A stretch of 59,797 nt of DNA. Source: Pseudomonas monteilii NBRC 103158 = DSM 14164. Lineage in GTDB: Bacteria; Pseudomonadota; Gammaproteobacteria; Pseudomonadales; Pseudomonadaceae. The stretch is taken from positions 1 to 59,797 of the forward strand of contig NZ_BBIS01000046.1 in the NCBI RefSeq assembly GCF_000730605.1. Direction: 5' to 3'. The translations under genes were made by a program, and so were the position numbers. The number at the start of each line of letters is the position of its first letter. Positions within the stretch are counted from its first letter, which is position 1. Below, piece after piece: positions 43,422 through 53,277 of this stretch. The notes under the pieces were generated by a model, which searched no databases, was not told where the DNA came from, and was given only the letters and a program-made list of their open reading frames with translations.

Positions 43422-45452
43422 ATGGCGAGTCTGATCAACATTGGTATGTCGGGGCTGGGTGCCGCGCAGTCGGGGATGTACACCCTCGGTAACAACATCG
43501 CCAACGCCGATGTCGAAAGCTACTCGCGCCAACAGAACGTGCAAAAGACCAAGGGCGGGCAACAAGTCGGCCAGGTGTTCATTGGCACGGGCACTACGTT
43601 GGCGGACGTGCGCCGGGTGTACAACGCGTTCATCGAGAACCAGCTGCGTACCACCACCTCGCTGAGCAGTGAGGCGTCCTCGTACCTGGATCAGATCACG
43701 CCGCTGGATACTTCGCTGTCCAGTAGCGATACCGGTATTACGGCTGCGCTGAAAACATTCTTCACCGCCATGCAGGATGCGGCTGCCAAGCCGGCGGAAG
43801 ACTCTTCGCGCCAATTGCTGTTGTCCAGCGCACAGTCCCTGGCCAAGCGTTTCAACACCTTGTCGTCACAGCTCAATCAGCAGTTGAGCAACGTAAACAG
43901 CAACATGTCCGGGATTGCCGATCAGGTCAACAACCTGACCAAGACCATCGCGGAACTGAACACGCAGATCACGCGGGTCGGTGCCACTGCCGGCCAGCCC
44001 AACGATCTGCTCGACCAGCGTGATGGTGCGGTGCGTGAGCTGAACAAGCTGATTGGTACCGACGTGGTCGAGCGTGAAGGCAACTACGATATTTACCTGA
44101 AGAACGGACAGGCGCTGGTGCTGGGCAAGACCACACAGACCTTGGGCGTGGAACCGAGCGCGGCCGACCCGACCCGTTCGAGCCTGATCCTCAATCGCGG
44201 CTCGACCAAGATGGACATTACCAGCAGTGCCACGGGTGGCGAGCTCGGTGGTTTGATCCGTTACCGTACTGAAACCCTCGACCCGGCCCTCAATGAGTTG
44301 GGGCGCGTGGCGCTGGCAGTGGCCGATGCCATCAACAGCCAACTGGCCCAGGGCGTCGACAAGAACGGCAACTTCGGCGCCACGTTGTTTGGTGATATCA
44401 ACAGTGCCAAGGCCGTCAGCGAGCGCAGTATCGCCAAGTCGACCAACAGCGCCGGCTCCGGCAACCTTGATGTCACCATCAAGGACACCGGCAAGCTGTC
44501 CACCAGCGATTACCAGGTAACCTTCACCAGTGCCACGGGCTACAGCGTGCGCAAGCTGCCGGAAGGCACCGAGATGGGGCGCTACGACCTCAGCGATGAC
44601 CCCGCACCTGTGATCGACGGTTTCACCTTGTCGCTCAACGGTGGAGGCTTGGCTGCCGGCGACAGCTTCAAGATTACCCCGACTCGCAATGCCGCCGCAG
44701 GCATCGAAACTGTCCTTACCGACCCCAAAGGCTTGGCGCTGTCGTCACCGCTTACCGCCACCAGTGGCTCGGGCAACAAAGGCACCGGCGTGATCAACCA
44801 GCCGACGCTGACATCGAAACTTGACATCTATGATGCTGCCCAGCGTTCGCAGTTGCAGGCGGGCCTGACCTATTCGACCCCGGTCAAGCTGGTGTTCGGT
44901 GATGACACCACCTCGCCCCAGGCCTACAAGATGTACGACGCCAAGGGCACTGAGATTGGCAGCGGCACCATCGTGCCGGGCCAGGAGAACAAGCTGCAGT
45001 TGTCGGTGCCGATGGTGGATGGCAATGGCAACTCACTGGGCGGCAACTTCACTTTTGAAATGAGCGTTTCCGGCGCGCCACAGAACGGTGACAGCTACAC
45101 CGTGGCCTTGACCGGCGCAGGCTCGTCGGACAACCGCAATGCTCAGGCGGTCATTGACCTGCAGACCAAGTCCACGATCGAAGTGGGTGCCAATGGCAAG
45201 GGCATCAGCTTCACCGATGCCTACGCCAAGCTGGTGTCCAACGTCGGTGGCAAGGCCGGCCAGGCGCAAATGGACAGTGACGCCACCAATGCATTGCACA
45301 CCTCGGCACTGGACAGTCGCAACGGCCTTTCGGGCGTGTCGGTGGACGAAGAGGTCGGCAACCTGGTCAAGTTCCAGCAGTACTACACCGCGTCGTCGCA
45401 GATCATCAAGGCGGCTCAGGAAACTTTCGCCACCCTGATCAACAGTCTTTAA
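43422..45452 (+). CDS. flgK: Hook-filament junction protein FlgK
   Basis: A 676-residue HAP1. N-terminus MASLINIGMSGLGAAQSGMYTLGNNIANADVESYSRQ and C-terminus VDEEVGNLVKFQQYYTASSQIIKAAQ are diagnostic. FlgK joins the hook to FlgL and the filament; FlgN is its chaperone. The centre of the protein (about 330-600) is variable surface domain. Confidence 0.95.
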   Translation: MASLINIGMSGLGAAQSGMYTLGNNIANADVESYSRQQNVQKTKGGQQVGQVFIGTGTTLADVRRVYNAFIENQLRTTTSLSSEASSYLDQITPLDTSLSSSDTGITAALKTFFTAMQDAAAKPAEDSSRQLLLSSAQSLAKRFNTLSSQLNQQLSNVNSNMSGIADQVNNLTKTIAELNTQITRVGATAGQPNDLLDQRDGAVRELNKLIGTDVVEREGNYDIYLKNGQALVLGKTTQTLGVEPSAADPTRSSLILNRGSTKMDITSSATGGELGGLIRYRTETLDPALNELGRVALAVADAINSQLAQGVDKNGNFGATLFGDINSAKAVSERSIAKSTNSAGSGNLDVTIKDTGKLSTSDYQVTFTSATGYSVRKLPEGTEMGRYDLSDDPAPVIDGFTLSLNGGGLAAGDSFKITPTRNAAAGIETVLTDPKGLALSSPLTATSGSGNKGTGVINQPTLTSKLDIYDAAQRSQLQAGLTYSTPVKLVFGDDTTSPQAYKMYDAKGTEIGSGTIVPGQENKLQLSVPMVDGNGNSLGGNFTFEMSVSGAPQNGDSYTVALTGAGSSDNRNAQAVIDLQTKSTIEVGANGKGISFTDAYAKLVSNVGGKAGQAQMDSDATNALHTSALDSRNGLSGVSVDEEVGNLVKFQQYYTASSQIIKAAQETFATLINSL

Positions 45453-45465
45453 GGAGCCGTAGATC

Positions 45466-47049
45466 GTGAGCGTACGCATCTCTACTTCGCAGTTTTACAA
45501 CACCAACCAGGCCAACTATCAGAGCAACTTTGCGAAGACGGTGAAGAGCCAGCAGGAGGCCAGCGATGGCATCCGCGTGCGCTCCGGCAAGGACGATCCT
45601 GTGGGCGCTGCGCGTTTGCTGCAGCTTGAGCAGCAGCAGAGCATGCTGAAGCAGTACTCGAGCAACACTGTCAATGTGCGTAACGCGCTGGGGGCTGCGG
45701 AAAGTACACTGACTTCGATTGGCAATATCTTGCAGCGTGTCAACGAACTGGCGGTCGGCTCGGGTAACGGCGCGTTCACGGACTCTGATCGTAAGGCGAA
45801 TGCTGACGAATTGGCTTCGCTTGAGGACCAGCTGTTTAACCTGATGAACAGCCGGGACGAAAGCGGCAAATACATCTTCTCGGGCTCCAAGGGCGATACG
45901 CCGCCTTACGTTCGCAATGCGGACGGTACCTACAGTTACCAGGGCGATCAAGGCAAGTTGAACCTGCAGGTGGGTGACATGCTCAGCCTGGCTGCCAACG
46001 AGACCGGTTATGACGCCTTCGAGCAAGCGCTCAATACCAGTCGGACCCAGACTCAGCTGACTGCGCCGGCGGTCGATGATGGGCGTATCAACCTGTCCAA
46101 TGGTCAGGTTGCTGGTAGCTCTACCTACAATGATCGGTTCCGTGGCGGCGAGCCATACACGATCGAGTTTCTCAGCAGCACTGAGTACAAGATCACCGAC
46201 GCTGAGGGTAATGACGTTACGCTCGAGGCGAGTGGGGGAGGGAAGTTTGACCCTAATGCCGAGGGGGCTGGTATCAGCTTCCGTGGCGTTGATCTGCGCT
46301 TGGATATCACCTACAAGGATGGCGACAAGGGTAACGAAGATGCCGTAATTGCAGGCCATCAGTTCACCCTGAGTTCCAAGCCCGATGAAGTGTCGGGTGC
46401 GCGCAGCCCAGGTAACGCCTCTTCGGAGCAGATTATAGGTGCTACCATCACTGACCAGAATGCATACGAGGCAGCATTCCCGTCAGGGGGCGCAGTGCTC
46501 AAGTTCACCAGCAGTTCGACGTTCGAGCTCTATGCATCGCCAGTAACCGACGATAGCCGCCCAGTGGCCAAGGGATCGCTGGGTGGTCCCAATGGCACTA
46601 CCGCAACCGCCGCCGGGGTCAGCTTCGAGCTTTCCGGGCCGCCGAGTGCAGGTGATTCGTTTGGGGTGAAGGTGGACACTCACCAGACCCAGAACGTGCT
46701 TGATACCATCAGCAAGTTGCGCGCGGCGTTGAGTACGCCGCAGGACAACGATCCGGTCGCCCGGCAGAACTTCCTGGCTGCGCTGGATTCGGCTGGGGGT
46801 AACATTATCAGCGCGATCAATCAGGTGTCGTCGTCGGTCAGTGCCATCGGTGGTCGTGGCCAGGCGCTGGACGTTCAGTCGGAGACCAACGAGGCGCTGA
46901 GTACCGAGAACGCCAAGACCCAGAGCTCGATCCGTGAAAGCGACCCGGCCGAAGTGATGCTGCGCCTGCAGATGCAGACCAACATGTTGCAAGCTTCGCT
47001 GCAGGCCTATGCAAAAGTTGCCGGGCTTTCGCTGGTCAACTACATCTGA
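45466..47049 (+). CDS. flgL: Hook-filament junction protein FlgL
   Basis: A 527-residue HAP3, longer than the enteric form (about 317). GTG start at 45466 with AAGGAGCCG upstream. N-terminus RISTSQFYNTNQANYQSNFAKTV and the flagellin-like C-terminus (QSSIRESDPAEVMLRLQMQTNMLQASLQAYAKV) are intact. The extra length is in the middle (about 190-420), where base composition looks less GC-rich and codon choice less biased than in flgK. Confidence 0.94.
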   Translation: MSVRISTSQFYNTNQANYQSNFAKTVKSQQEASDGIRVRSGKDDPVGAARLLQLEQQQSMLKQYSSNTVNVRNALGAAESTLTSIGNILQRVNELAVGSGNGAFTDSDRKANADELASLEDQLFNLMNSRDESGKYIFSGSKGDTPPYVRNADGTYSYQGDQGKLNLQVGDMLSLAANETGYDAFEQALNTSRTQTQLTAPAVDDGRINLSNGQVAGSSTYNDRFRGGEPYTIEFLSSTEYKITDAEGNDVTLEASGGGKFDPNAEGAGISFRGVDLRLDITYKDGDKGNEDAVIAGHQFTLSSKPDEVSGARSPGNASSEQIIGATITDQNAYEAAFPSGGAVLKFTSSSTFELYASPVTDDSRPVAKGSLGGPNGTTATAAGVSFELSGPPSAGDSFGVKVDTHQTQNVLDTISKLRAALSTPQDNDPVARQNFLAALDSAGGNIISAINQVSSSVSAIGGRGQALDVQSETNEALSTENAKTQSSIRESDPAEVMLRLQMQTNMLQASLQAYAKVAGLSLVNYI

Positions 47050-47124
47050 TTTTTCCCCTCCTGTTACAACCCTGCCGCGCTGGAGCTCCTCATCCAGCGT
47101 GGCGCCTTCCTCCAAGGCCCCGCC

Positions 47125-50100
47125 GTGAACGAACAGTCTCTCGTCAGCATTGTTATCCCAGCCTATAGCCCTCGGTTTTTCTCCATGGCATTGCAGAGTG
47201 CGCTGGCACAAACCCATGAGCATCTGGAAGTGCTGGTATGCGACGACAGCGAAGGCGACGAAATTGAAGAGATCGTGCGCTCTCTGGAGGTGATGAGTGA
47301 CAGGTCGGTGCGTTACATGCGCAACCCGCGGCGCCTTGGCTTTGTGGGGAATCTCGTGCATGCTGTGCGGATGGCATCCGGGCGTTGGGTAAAGGTGCTG
47401 TGCGACGATGACCGGCTGCTGCCGTTGTGCGTGGCGCGTCAGGTACAAGCCTTCGAGGAGCATCCCGAGGTGAGTCTGGTGCTGGCACAGCGCATGTTTG
47501 CCGACGCGAACAATTACGTGCTGCCGATGCGCCTGGCCAATGCCCGCTTTGCCGGGGTCGACAGTCTGTTTCATGGTGATGATCTGCTCTCGGTGCTGGC
47601 CGATAACCCGGTGAGCTTTGTCGGTAACCTATCTGCGGCGATGATGCGTCGCGATCAGGCGCTGAAGTTTCTGAGTGCCTTGACCGAGTATGAGCAAGGC
47701 TTTACAGCCTTGTTGGACATGGCGCTGTTTTGCTGCCTCCTGCGCACCGGACCTTTGGCGATGGTCAGCGATGTGCTGTTGATCGAGCGCCTGCATGCCG
47801 AGCGGCTGAGCAAACAGCCGGCCTTTCAGGCAGCGCTGGCGCAGGAGTGGAACTGGCTGCAGCAGATGCTGCGCCAGCGCGGCGGCGAGGCTGCACCGGC
47901 GCATGGCTGGGTACGCCACCTGCCGATGTATGCTATTGCCGATGCGGCGGGCAACTGGAAAGAGATGAATCTCGTATTGCTGTTGAGCAACTGGCAGAAC
48001 ACCATGCATCGCCGTATCGGCAGTGATTGCGAGAGTTATGACGAGCTTTACCAACAGTGGCTCGAAGAGCGGCAGCTGCGCCGCTCGCAAATCAAGCGGC
48101 TGCCGCAAACTATCGAGTCGTGGTCAAGTACTCCGCAAATCACGGTCATCGTGCTCGATCAGGGCGGTAGTTTCGATGATGTCAGTGTCACGCTACAGAG
48201 TGTTCAGGGGCAGTGTTATGGCGCCCATGAACTTGTGCTGTTTTCCAATCGTGAAGCATGCACTGGCGTCACTCAATACGCTCTGAGTGATAACTGGGCC
48301 GCTCAGCTCAACGATTGGCTTGCAACGCAGCCCGATACCCGATGGTTCTACGTGTTGCGGGCCGGCGACAGGCTGGTGGAATCGGCACTGTTGCTGCTGG
48401 CGGAGCGAGTTGCGGTGCTGCCGGGACTTGCGTGCATCTATAGCGATGAAGATGCCTGGGTCGATGGCAAACCCTGCGAGCCGGTTTTCAAGCCGGACTT
48501 CAATATCGACCTGATGCGCAGCTACCCCTACGTCGGGCGCACTTTGGCGTTCGAATGTGAGGCAGTCAGGGCGGTGGGGGGCTTCGATGCCGGGTTCGAT
48601 GAGCTGGCCGCGCACGATGTGCTCTGGCGATTGGTAGAAACCCGCGGTCCCCATTCAATCGAACATATTGCGGAGATCCAGGTGCACTCGGCGTTTGGTT
48701 TCGCTCAATGGTTGTCTTGGGATGCAGTGATCGATCAAAGCGAGCGGGTAGCCAGCGCGCATCTGAGTCGCTTGGGTATTGCTCATCAGATACGCCATGA
48801 CGACATGCCATTGCTCAATCGAATTGACTATCAGCAGGCTGCTCAACCATTGGTTACCCTCGTGGTGACGTGCGACCAGCGTCTGGAAGTATTGCAGCGC
48901 AGCGTGATGTCGGTCATGGAGCGTACGGCTTATCCGAATTACGAATTGGTGTTGGTGGCCGCTGAACGGGTGGAGCCTGCCCTAAACAGCTGGCTCGATG
49001 CGATGGCCGAAGTGGGTGGCGCCATGCTGCGTATTCTGCGCCTGGCCGATGGTGATGACGCCGCCACAATGATCAACCAGGCCGCTACCATTGCCCGGGG
49101 CGAGTTCCTGTTGATGCTGGCCAGCGGGCTTGAGGTCTGCGAAAGGCAGTGGCTGCACGAAATGCTCAACCATGCTCGGCGCCCGGAGGTGGCGATCGTC
49201 GGTGCCAAGGTGCTGGATGTATACGGCAAGGTGGTGCATGCCGGCCTGGTGCTGGGTGGCAGCGGCGCAGCAGGGCCAGTATGTGTCGGTGATGACGGAG
49301 ACAGCCGTGGTTATCTGCAGCGCTTACAGGTGGTGCAGAACTGGACTGCCGTATCAGGTGACTGCCTGATGGTCCGAAAACAGGTTTTCGATGACCTTGG
49401 GGGCCTGGACATTGCCCAGTTTTCGATGGGTCTGGGCGAAGTCGACTTGTGCCTGAGGTCCGGGCGCCAAGGCTATCTGGTGGTCTGGACCCCTCACGCC
49501 AAGCTTCGCATGATCGGCGCAGCGCCGGCGTCAGCGCCGGAGAAGAAAGCCCTCGCAGAACAGTCTGCGTTCTTTGATCGTTGGTTGCAGGTGGTTGTGC
49601 GCGATCCGGCCTACAACCCCAACCTGAGCCTCGGGCGCATCAACTTCAGCCTGGACCCCAGCCTCCAGGGAAGCTGGAATCCCTTCTGTGCGAGGACTTT
49701 GCCGTCTGTGCTGGCGTTGCCCATCAACGCTTCTGCCGTTGGCGGCTACCGGGTAAATGAACCGTTTACCCGGTTGGAAGCCGCGGGGCGTATCGTCGGG
49801 CGCCTAGCCTACGAAGTGCCGAGCCCGGTGCAGCTTGTACGTATGGATCCGGATATCATCGTGGTGCAACTACGGCATACCGAAGAAGCGGTTCGTGATG
49901 TTGAACGCCTGGCAAAATATTCGAACGCTCGGCGCATCTTCGAAATTGACGACTATGTGCTTCAGGCGCCGAAGAAGAACAGCCACGCACGCAATAAGCC
50001 GAAGGATATCGAACAGCACCTGCGCAAGGGCATCAGCTTGTGTGACCGCGTGGTGGTGACCACGCAGGCCCTGGCAGATGCGCTGTCGTCGATGCACAGT

Positions 50101-50685
50101 GATTTTCGTGTCGTGCCGAATATGCTAAATCCACAGGTATGGCTTGGTTTGCAGAGCCATCGGGGGACTGGCATTAAGCCACGCGTGGGGTGGGGTGGAG
50201 GGACCAGCCACGGCGGAGATCTGGAAATCATCGCCGAAGCCGTGCGCGAGCTTGCCAGTGAAGTGCATTGGGTTTTCTTTGGCATGTGTCCCGATGAACT
50301 TCGCCCATACATTCACGAGTTCCACCCAGTGGTGAATCTTGCCGACTACCCAGCCAAGCTGGCGAGCCTGAACCTCGACCTAGCCTTGGCGCCGCTGGAA
50401 TTCCATATCTTCAACGACTGCAAGAGCAACCTGCGGTTGCTGGAGTATGGCGCGTGCGGTTATCCCGTTATCTGTACCGATACCGAAGCCTATCGTGGCT
50501 ACCTGCCTTGCACGCGAATCCGAGGCAACAGTACGAGGGAGTGGATCGAGGCAATTCGCATGCACTTGGCCGATCCTCAGGCCAGTTATCGTATGGGTGA
50601 CGAATTGCGTGAGGTCGTACTGCGCGATTACGTGCTGCGTGATGACAACCTGCGGCACTGGGAATGGGGTTGGCTGGCCGACTGA
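47125..50685 (+). CDS. Multidomain glycosyltransferase (three GT2-like modules plus GT4/GT1-like module)
   Basis: A 1186-residue cytoplasmic protein. Module 1 (about 1-250) is GT2-like: SIVIPAYSPRFFSMALQSAL, VLVCDDSEGD and a VKVLCDDDRLL acid cluster. Module 2 (about 330-570) has IYSDEDAWVDG and AVRAVGGFDAGF, typical of GT2. Module 3 (about 575-830) resembles GT2 (LVTLVVTCDQRLEVLQRSVM; VGAKVLDVYGKVVHAGLVL) but has LMLASGLEV where an Asp-containing motif is expected. Module 4 (about 880-1186) is GT4/GT1-like (RRIFEIDDYV, VVPNMLNP, RLLEYGACGYPVICTD). It starts with GTG, 75 bases after flgL. A homologous giant (FgtA) glycosylates flagellin in P. aeruginosa and P. syringae. Confidence 0.88.
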   Translation: MNEQSLVSIVIPAYSPRFFSMALQSALAQTHEHLEVLVCDDSEGDEIEEIVRSLEVMSDRSVRYMRNPRRLGFVGNLVHAVRMASGRWVKVLCDDDRLLPLCVARQVQAFEEHPEVSLVLAQRMFADANNYVLPMRLANARFAGVDSLFHGDDLLSVLADNPVSFVGNLSAAMMRRDQALKFLSALTEYEQGFTALLDMALFCCLLRTGPLAMVSDVLLIERLHAERLSKQPAFQAALAQEWNWLQQMLRQRGGEAAPAHGWVRHLPMYAIADAAGNWKEMNLVLLLSNWQNTMHRRIGSDCESYDELYQQWLEERQLRRSQIKRLPQTIESWSSTPQITVIVLDQGGSFDDVSVTLQSVQGQCYGAHELVLFSNREACTGVTQYALSDNWAAQLNDWLATQPDTRWFYVLRAGDRLVESALLLLAERVAVLPGLACIYSDEDAWVDGKPCEPVFKPDFNIDLMRSYPYVGRTLAFECEAVRAVGGFDAGFDELAAHDVLWRLVETRGPHSIEHIAEIQVHSAFGFAQWLSWDAVIDQSERVASAHLSRLGIAHQIRHDDMPLLNRIDYQQAAQPLVTLVVTCDQRLEVLQRSVMSVMERTAYPNYELVLVAAERVEPALNSWLDAMAEVGGAMLRILRLADGDDAATMINQAATIARGEFLLMLASGLEVCERQWLHEMLNHARRPEVAIVGAKVLDVYGKVVHAGLVLGGSGAAGPVCVGDDGDSRGYLQRLQVVQNWTAVSGDCLMVRKQVFDDLGGLDIAQFSMGLGEVDLCLRSGRQGYLVVWTPHAKLRMIGAAPASAPEKKALAEQSAFFDRWLQVVVRDPAYNPNLSLGRINFSLDPSLQGSWNPFCARTLPSVLALPINASAVGGYRVNEPFTRLEAAGRIVGRLAYEVPSPVQLVRMDPDIIVVQLRHTEEAVRDVERLAKYSNARRIFEIDDYVLQAPKKNSHARNKPKDIEQHLRKGISLCDRVVVTTQALADALSSMHSDFRVVPNMLNPQVWLGLQSHRGTGIKPRVGWGGGTSHGGDLEIIAEAVRELASEVHWVFFGMCPDELRPYIHEFHPVVNLADYPAKLASLNLDLALAPLEFHIFNDCKSNLRLLEYGACGYPVICTDTEAYRGYLPCTRIRGNSTREWIEAIRMHLADPQASYRMGDELREVVLRDYVLRDDNLRHWEWGWLAD

Positions 50686-50882
50686 GCAAAGCCCCCCCGA
50701 GTCGCTGCGCGTCAGACGTTGGCCGGCCCGCTGTGCGAGTCCGGCTCGCATACAGGGTGGTTCCTGCAAAAAACCCGCACGCCCTCAGTGTAGATTGGCG
50801 CACTTCCTGCAGTACTCATTGGATATCGCCATAAATCCTTCGCTCTGGCGGTCCGAGGGGCGCGAAGTACATGAGGAAATCG
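50686..50882. other. Gap between the first glycosyltransferase and rfbF
   Basis: 197 bases with no open frame of note. It contains an AT-rich step around 50766-50845 that may hold a promoter for the sugar cluster. No sigma-54 or sigma-28 site is recognisable. Confidence 0.4.
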
Positions 50883-51656
50883 ATGAAGGCAGTCATTCTG
50901 GCGGGTGGACTCGGCACGCGGATCAGCGAAGAGTCGCACCTCAAGCCCAAACCGATGATCGAGATCGGTGGCAAGCCAATTCTTTGGCACATCATGAAGC
51001 AGTATTCTGCGCACGGGATCCACGACTTCGTCATCTGCCTGGGCTACAAGGGCTACGCGATCAAGGACTTCTTCGCCAACTACTTTCTGCACACTTCTGA
51101 TGTCACTTTCGACATGCGCGCTAACCGCATGGACGTGCACCAGAACTACAGCGAGCCATGGCGGGTGACCTTGGTCGATACTGGCGAAGAAACTATGACC
51201 GGTGGCCGGCTGCGGCGTGTCGCCAAATACCTGGAAGACGACGAGGCGTTCTGCTTCACCTACGGTGACGGGGTCTCGGACCTGAACATCGGGGCGCTGG
51301 TCGACTTCCACCTTGGTCACGGCAAGCTAGCCACCGTCACTGCAGTGCAGCCGCCGGGCCGTTACGGCGCACTGGAGCGTGAAGGCAACCTGGTTCGAGG
51401 CTTTAGCGAGAAGCCTCGGGGCGATGGCGGTTGGATCAATGGCGGCTTCTTCGTGTTGTCGCCCAAAGTCATTCCTTATATTTCCGGGGATGCCATGCCA
51501 TGGGAGTCCGAACCTCTGGCCACCTTGACCAAGCAAGGCCAACTGATGTCGTTTGAACACGATGGCTTCTGGCACCCGATGGACACCCTGCGTGACAAAA
51601 ACTACCTGGAGCAGTTGTGGAATAGTGGGGAGGCACCATGGAAACAGTGGGCCTGA
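50883..51656 (+). CDS. rfbF: Glucose-1-phosphate cytidylyltransferase RfbF
   Basis: A 257-residue nucleotidyltransferase that makes CDP-glucose from CTP and glucose-1-phosphate. MKAVILAGGLGTRISEESHLKPKPMIEIG is the RfbF signature, with the nucleotide-binding GGLGTR and the EEShlKPKPM block that sets it apart from RmlA. ATG 50883 has AGGA seven bases upstream. Its end overlaps rfbG by 19 bases. Confidence 0.95.
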   Translation: MKAVILAGGLGTRISEESHLKPKPMIEIGGKPILWHIMKQYSAHGIHDFVICLGYKGYAIKDFFANYFLHTSDVTFDMRANRMDVHQNYSEPWRVTLVDTGEETMTGGRLRRVAKYLEDDEAFCFTYGDGVSDLNIGALVDFHLGHGKLATVTAVQPPGRYGALEREGNLVRGFSEKPRGDGGWINGGFFVLSPKVIPYISGDAMPWESEPLATLTKQGQLMSFEHDGFWHPMDTLRDKNYLEQLWNSGEAPWKQWA

Positions 51657-52720
51657 GCCCGGCATTCTGGGCCGGCAAGCGCGTCTTGGTCACTGGCCAC
51701 ACCGGTTTCAAGGGCGGCTGGCTGGTACTTTGGCTGCAGAGCCTAGGCGCTCAGGTCACCGGCTTCGCCCTCAACCCGTCAACTGAATCGAGCCTGTTCG
51801 AACTGGCACGGGTTGGCGAGGGTATCGATGACCGCCGTGGCGATGTACGTGACCTGGGTGCTCTACTGGAACTGGTTGCCGAAGTACAGCCAGAAATCGT
51901 CCTGCACCTGGCGGCACAACCGCTTGTGCGAGAAGGCTACCGCGACCCGCTCGGCACCTATTCGAGCAATGTCATGGGTACGCTCAACCTACTTGAGGCC
52001 GTGCGTCAGGTTGGTGGTGTACGCGCCTGTGTGGTGGTGACCACTGACAAGGTCTACGCCAACCAGGAGTGGGCCTGGTCCTATCGCGAGAACGAAGCGC
52101 TGGGCGGCCACGACCCTTACAGCAGCAGCAAGGCCTGCTGCGAGATCCTCGCGCAGTCTTACGCAGCGTCCTTCTTTCCAGCTGAGCGCCATGCCGAGCA
52201 TGGCCTGAGCCTGGCCACGGCTCGTGCTGGCAACGTGCTGGGGGGCGGCGATTTTTCACCTGAGCGGTTGATCCCCGACGTGCTCAAGGCGTGGTCTGCT
52301 GGCGAGCCGGTAACTCTGCGCTTCCCCCAGGCAGTGCGCCCCTGGCAGCACGCCCTGGAGCCGCTGGCCGGCTACTTGCAACTGGCCGTAGGCCTGTACG
52401 AGCAAGGCCCGCGATTTGCCGGTGCGTGGAATTTTGGCCCCGGTGACGATGACATGTGCAGTGTCGGTGAAGTAGTGCAGTTGCTGGCCAGTCAATGGCC
52501 GCAGACTCCTGGCGTCAACTTCGAGAAGAGCGAGCTGCACGAAGCCGGGCTGTTGCGCCTGGACAGCTCGCGTGCACGCCAGCTGCTGGCATGGCGCCCG
52601 CGCTGGTCGCTCAACGAATGCCTTGAGCGGACTCTGGGCTGGCACTTGGCCTGGAAGAAAGGCATGGACATGCGAGCGGTCAGCCTGGCCCAGCTGAGCC
52701 TGTATCAGGAGTCCCTGTGA
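51638..52720 (+). CDS. rfbG: CDP-glucose 4,6-dehydratase RfbG
   Basis: A 360-residue extended SDR enzyme. It turns CDP-glucose into CDP-4-keto-6-deoxyglucose. NAD-binding TGHTGFKGGWL is near residue 20; the active site has TDKVYAN (Thr-Asp-Lys, where other dehydratases have Asp-Glu) and YSSSKACCE (YxxxK). Overlaps rfbF and shares GTGA with the next gene, so translation is coupled. Confidence 0.95.
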   Translation: METVGLSPAFWAGKRVLVTGHTGFKGGWLVLWLQSLGAQVTGFALNPSTESSLFELARVGEGIDDRRGDVRDLGALLELVAEVQPEIVLHLAAQPLVREGYRDPLGTYSSNVMGTLNLLEAVRQVGGVRACVVVTTDKVYANQEWAWSYRENEALGGHDPYSSSKACCEILAQSYAASFFPAERHAEHGLSLATARAGNVLGGGDFSPERLIPDVLKAWSAGEPVTLRFPQAVRPWQHALEPLAGYLQLAVGLYEQGPRFAGAWNFGPGDDDMCSVGEVVQLLASQWPQTPGVNFEKSELHEAGLLRLDSSRARQLLAWRPRWSLNECLERTLGWHLAWKKGMDMRAVSLAQLSLYQESL

Positions 52721-53277
52721 GCCAGTACACCTTGCACCCCTTGCCGTTGTTGGGCCTGGCCCGCATCGAGCATCGCCGGGTTGAGGACGCCCGTGGCGCT
52801 TTTTCACGGTTGTATTGCGAAGACAGCCTGGAGCGTTTCGGCGTGCCGTTCCACATCCGCCAGATCAACCGTTCGCTGACACGCGAACGCGGCAGCGTGC
52901 GCGGCCTGCATTACCAGGCCGGGCCGCAGCCGGAGAGCAAGTACATCACCTGCCTGCAGGGTGACGTGTGGGATGTGGTAGTTGATCTGCGCGCCGGTTC
53001 ATCGACTTTCCTGCAATGGCATGCGGAGCACCTCAAGGCCGGGGAGGGCAGCAGCCTGCTGGTGCCGGCCGGTTTCGCCCATGGCTTCCAGGCGCTGAGC
53101 GACGATGCCGAACTGCTCTACCTGCACAGCGCCGACTACGCGCCGGAGCACGAGGGGGGGCTGTCGGTGCTCGACCCGCGCCTGGCGATCGCCTGGCCAT
53201 TGCCTGTGATCAACCTCTCGTCCCGGGATGCAATGCATCCTAGGCTGGACCAATGCTTCACCGGAGTGACTGTATGA
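52717..53277 (+). CDS. RfbC/RmlC-type nucleotide-sugar 3,5-epimerase
   Basis: A 186-residue cupin enzyme of the dTDP-4-dehydrorhamnose 3,5-epimerase family. RGLHYQ holds a catalytic His, and VPAGFAHGFQAL is the second family block. GTG start overlapping the rfbG stop (GTGA). With rfbF and rfbG upstream and no rmlA/rmlB here, the substrate is probably CDP-4-keto-6-deoxyglucose; whether it flips C3, C5 or both is unknown. Confidence 0.9.
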   Translation: MSQYTLHPLPLLGLARIEHRRVEDARGAFSRLYCEDSLERFGVPFHIRQINRSLTRERGSVRGLHYQAGPQPESKYITCLQGDVWDVVVDLRAGSSTFLQWHAEHLKAGEGSSLLVPAGFAHGFQALSDDAELLYLHSADYAPEHEGGLSVLDPRLAIAWPLPVINLSSRDAMHPRLDQCFTGVTV

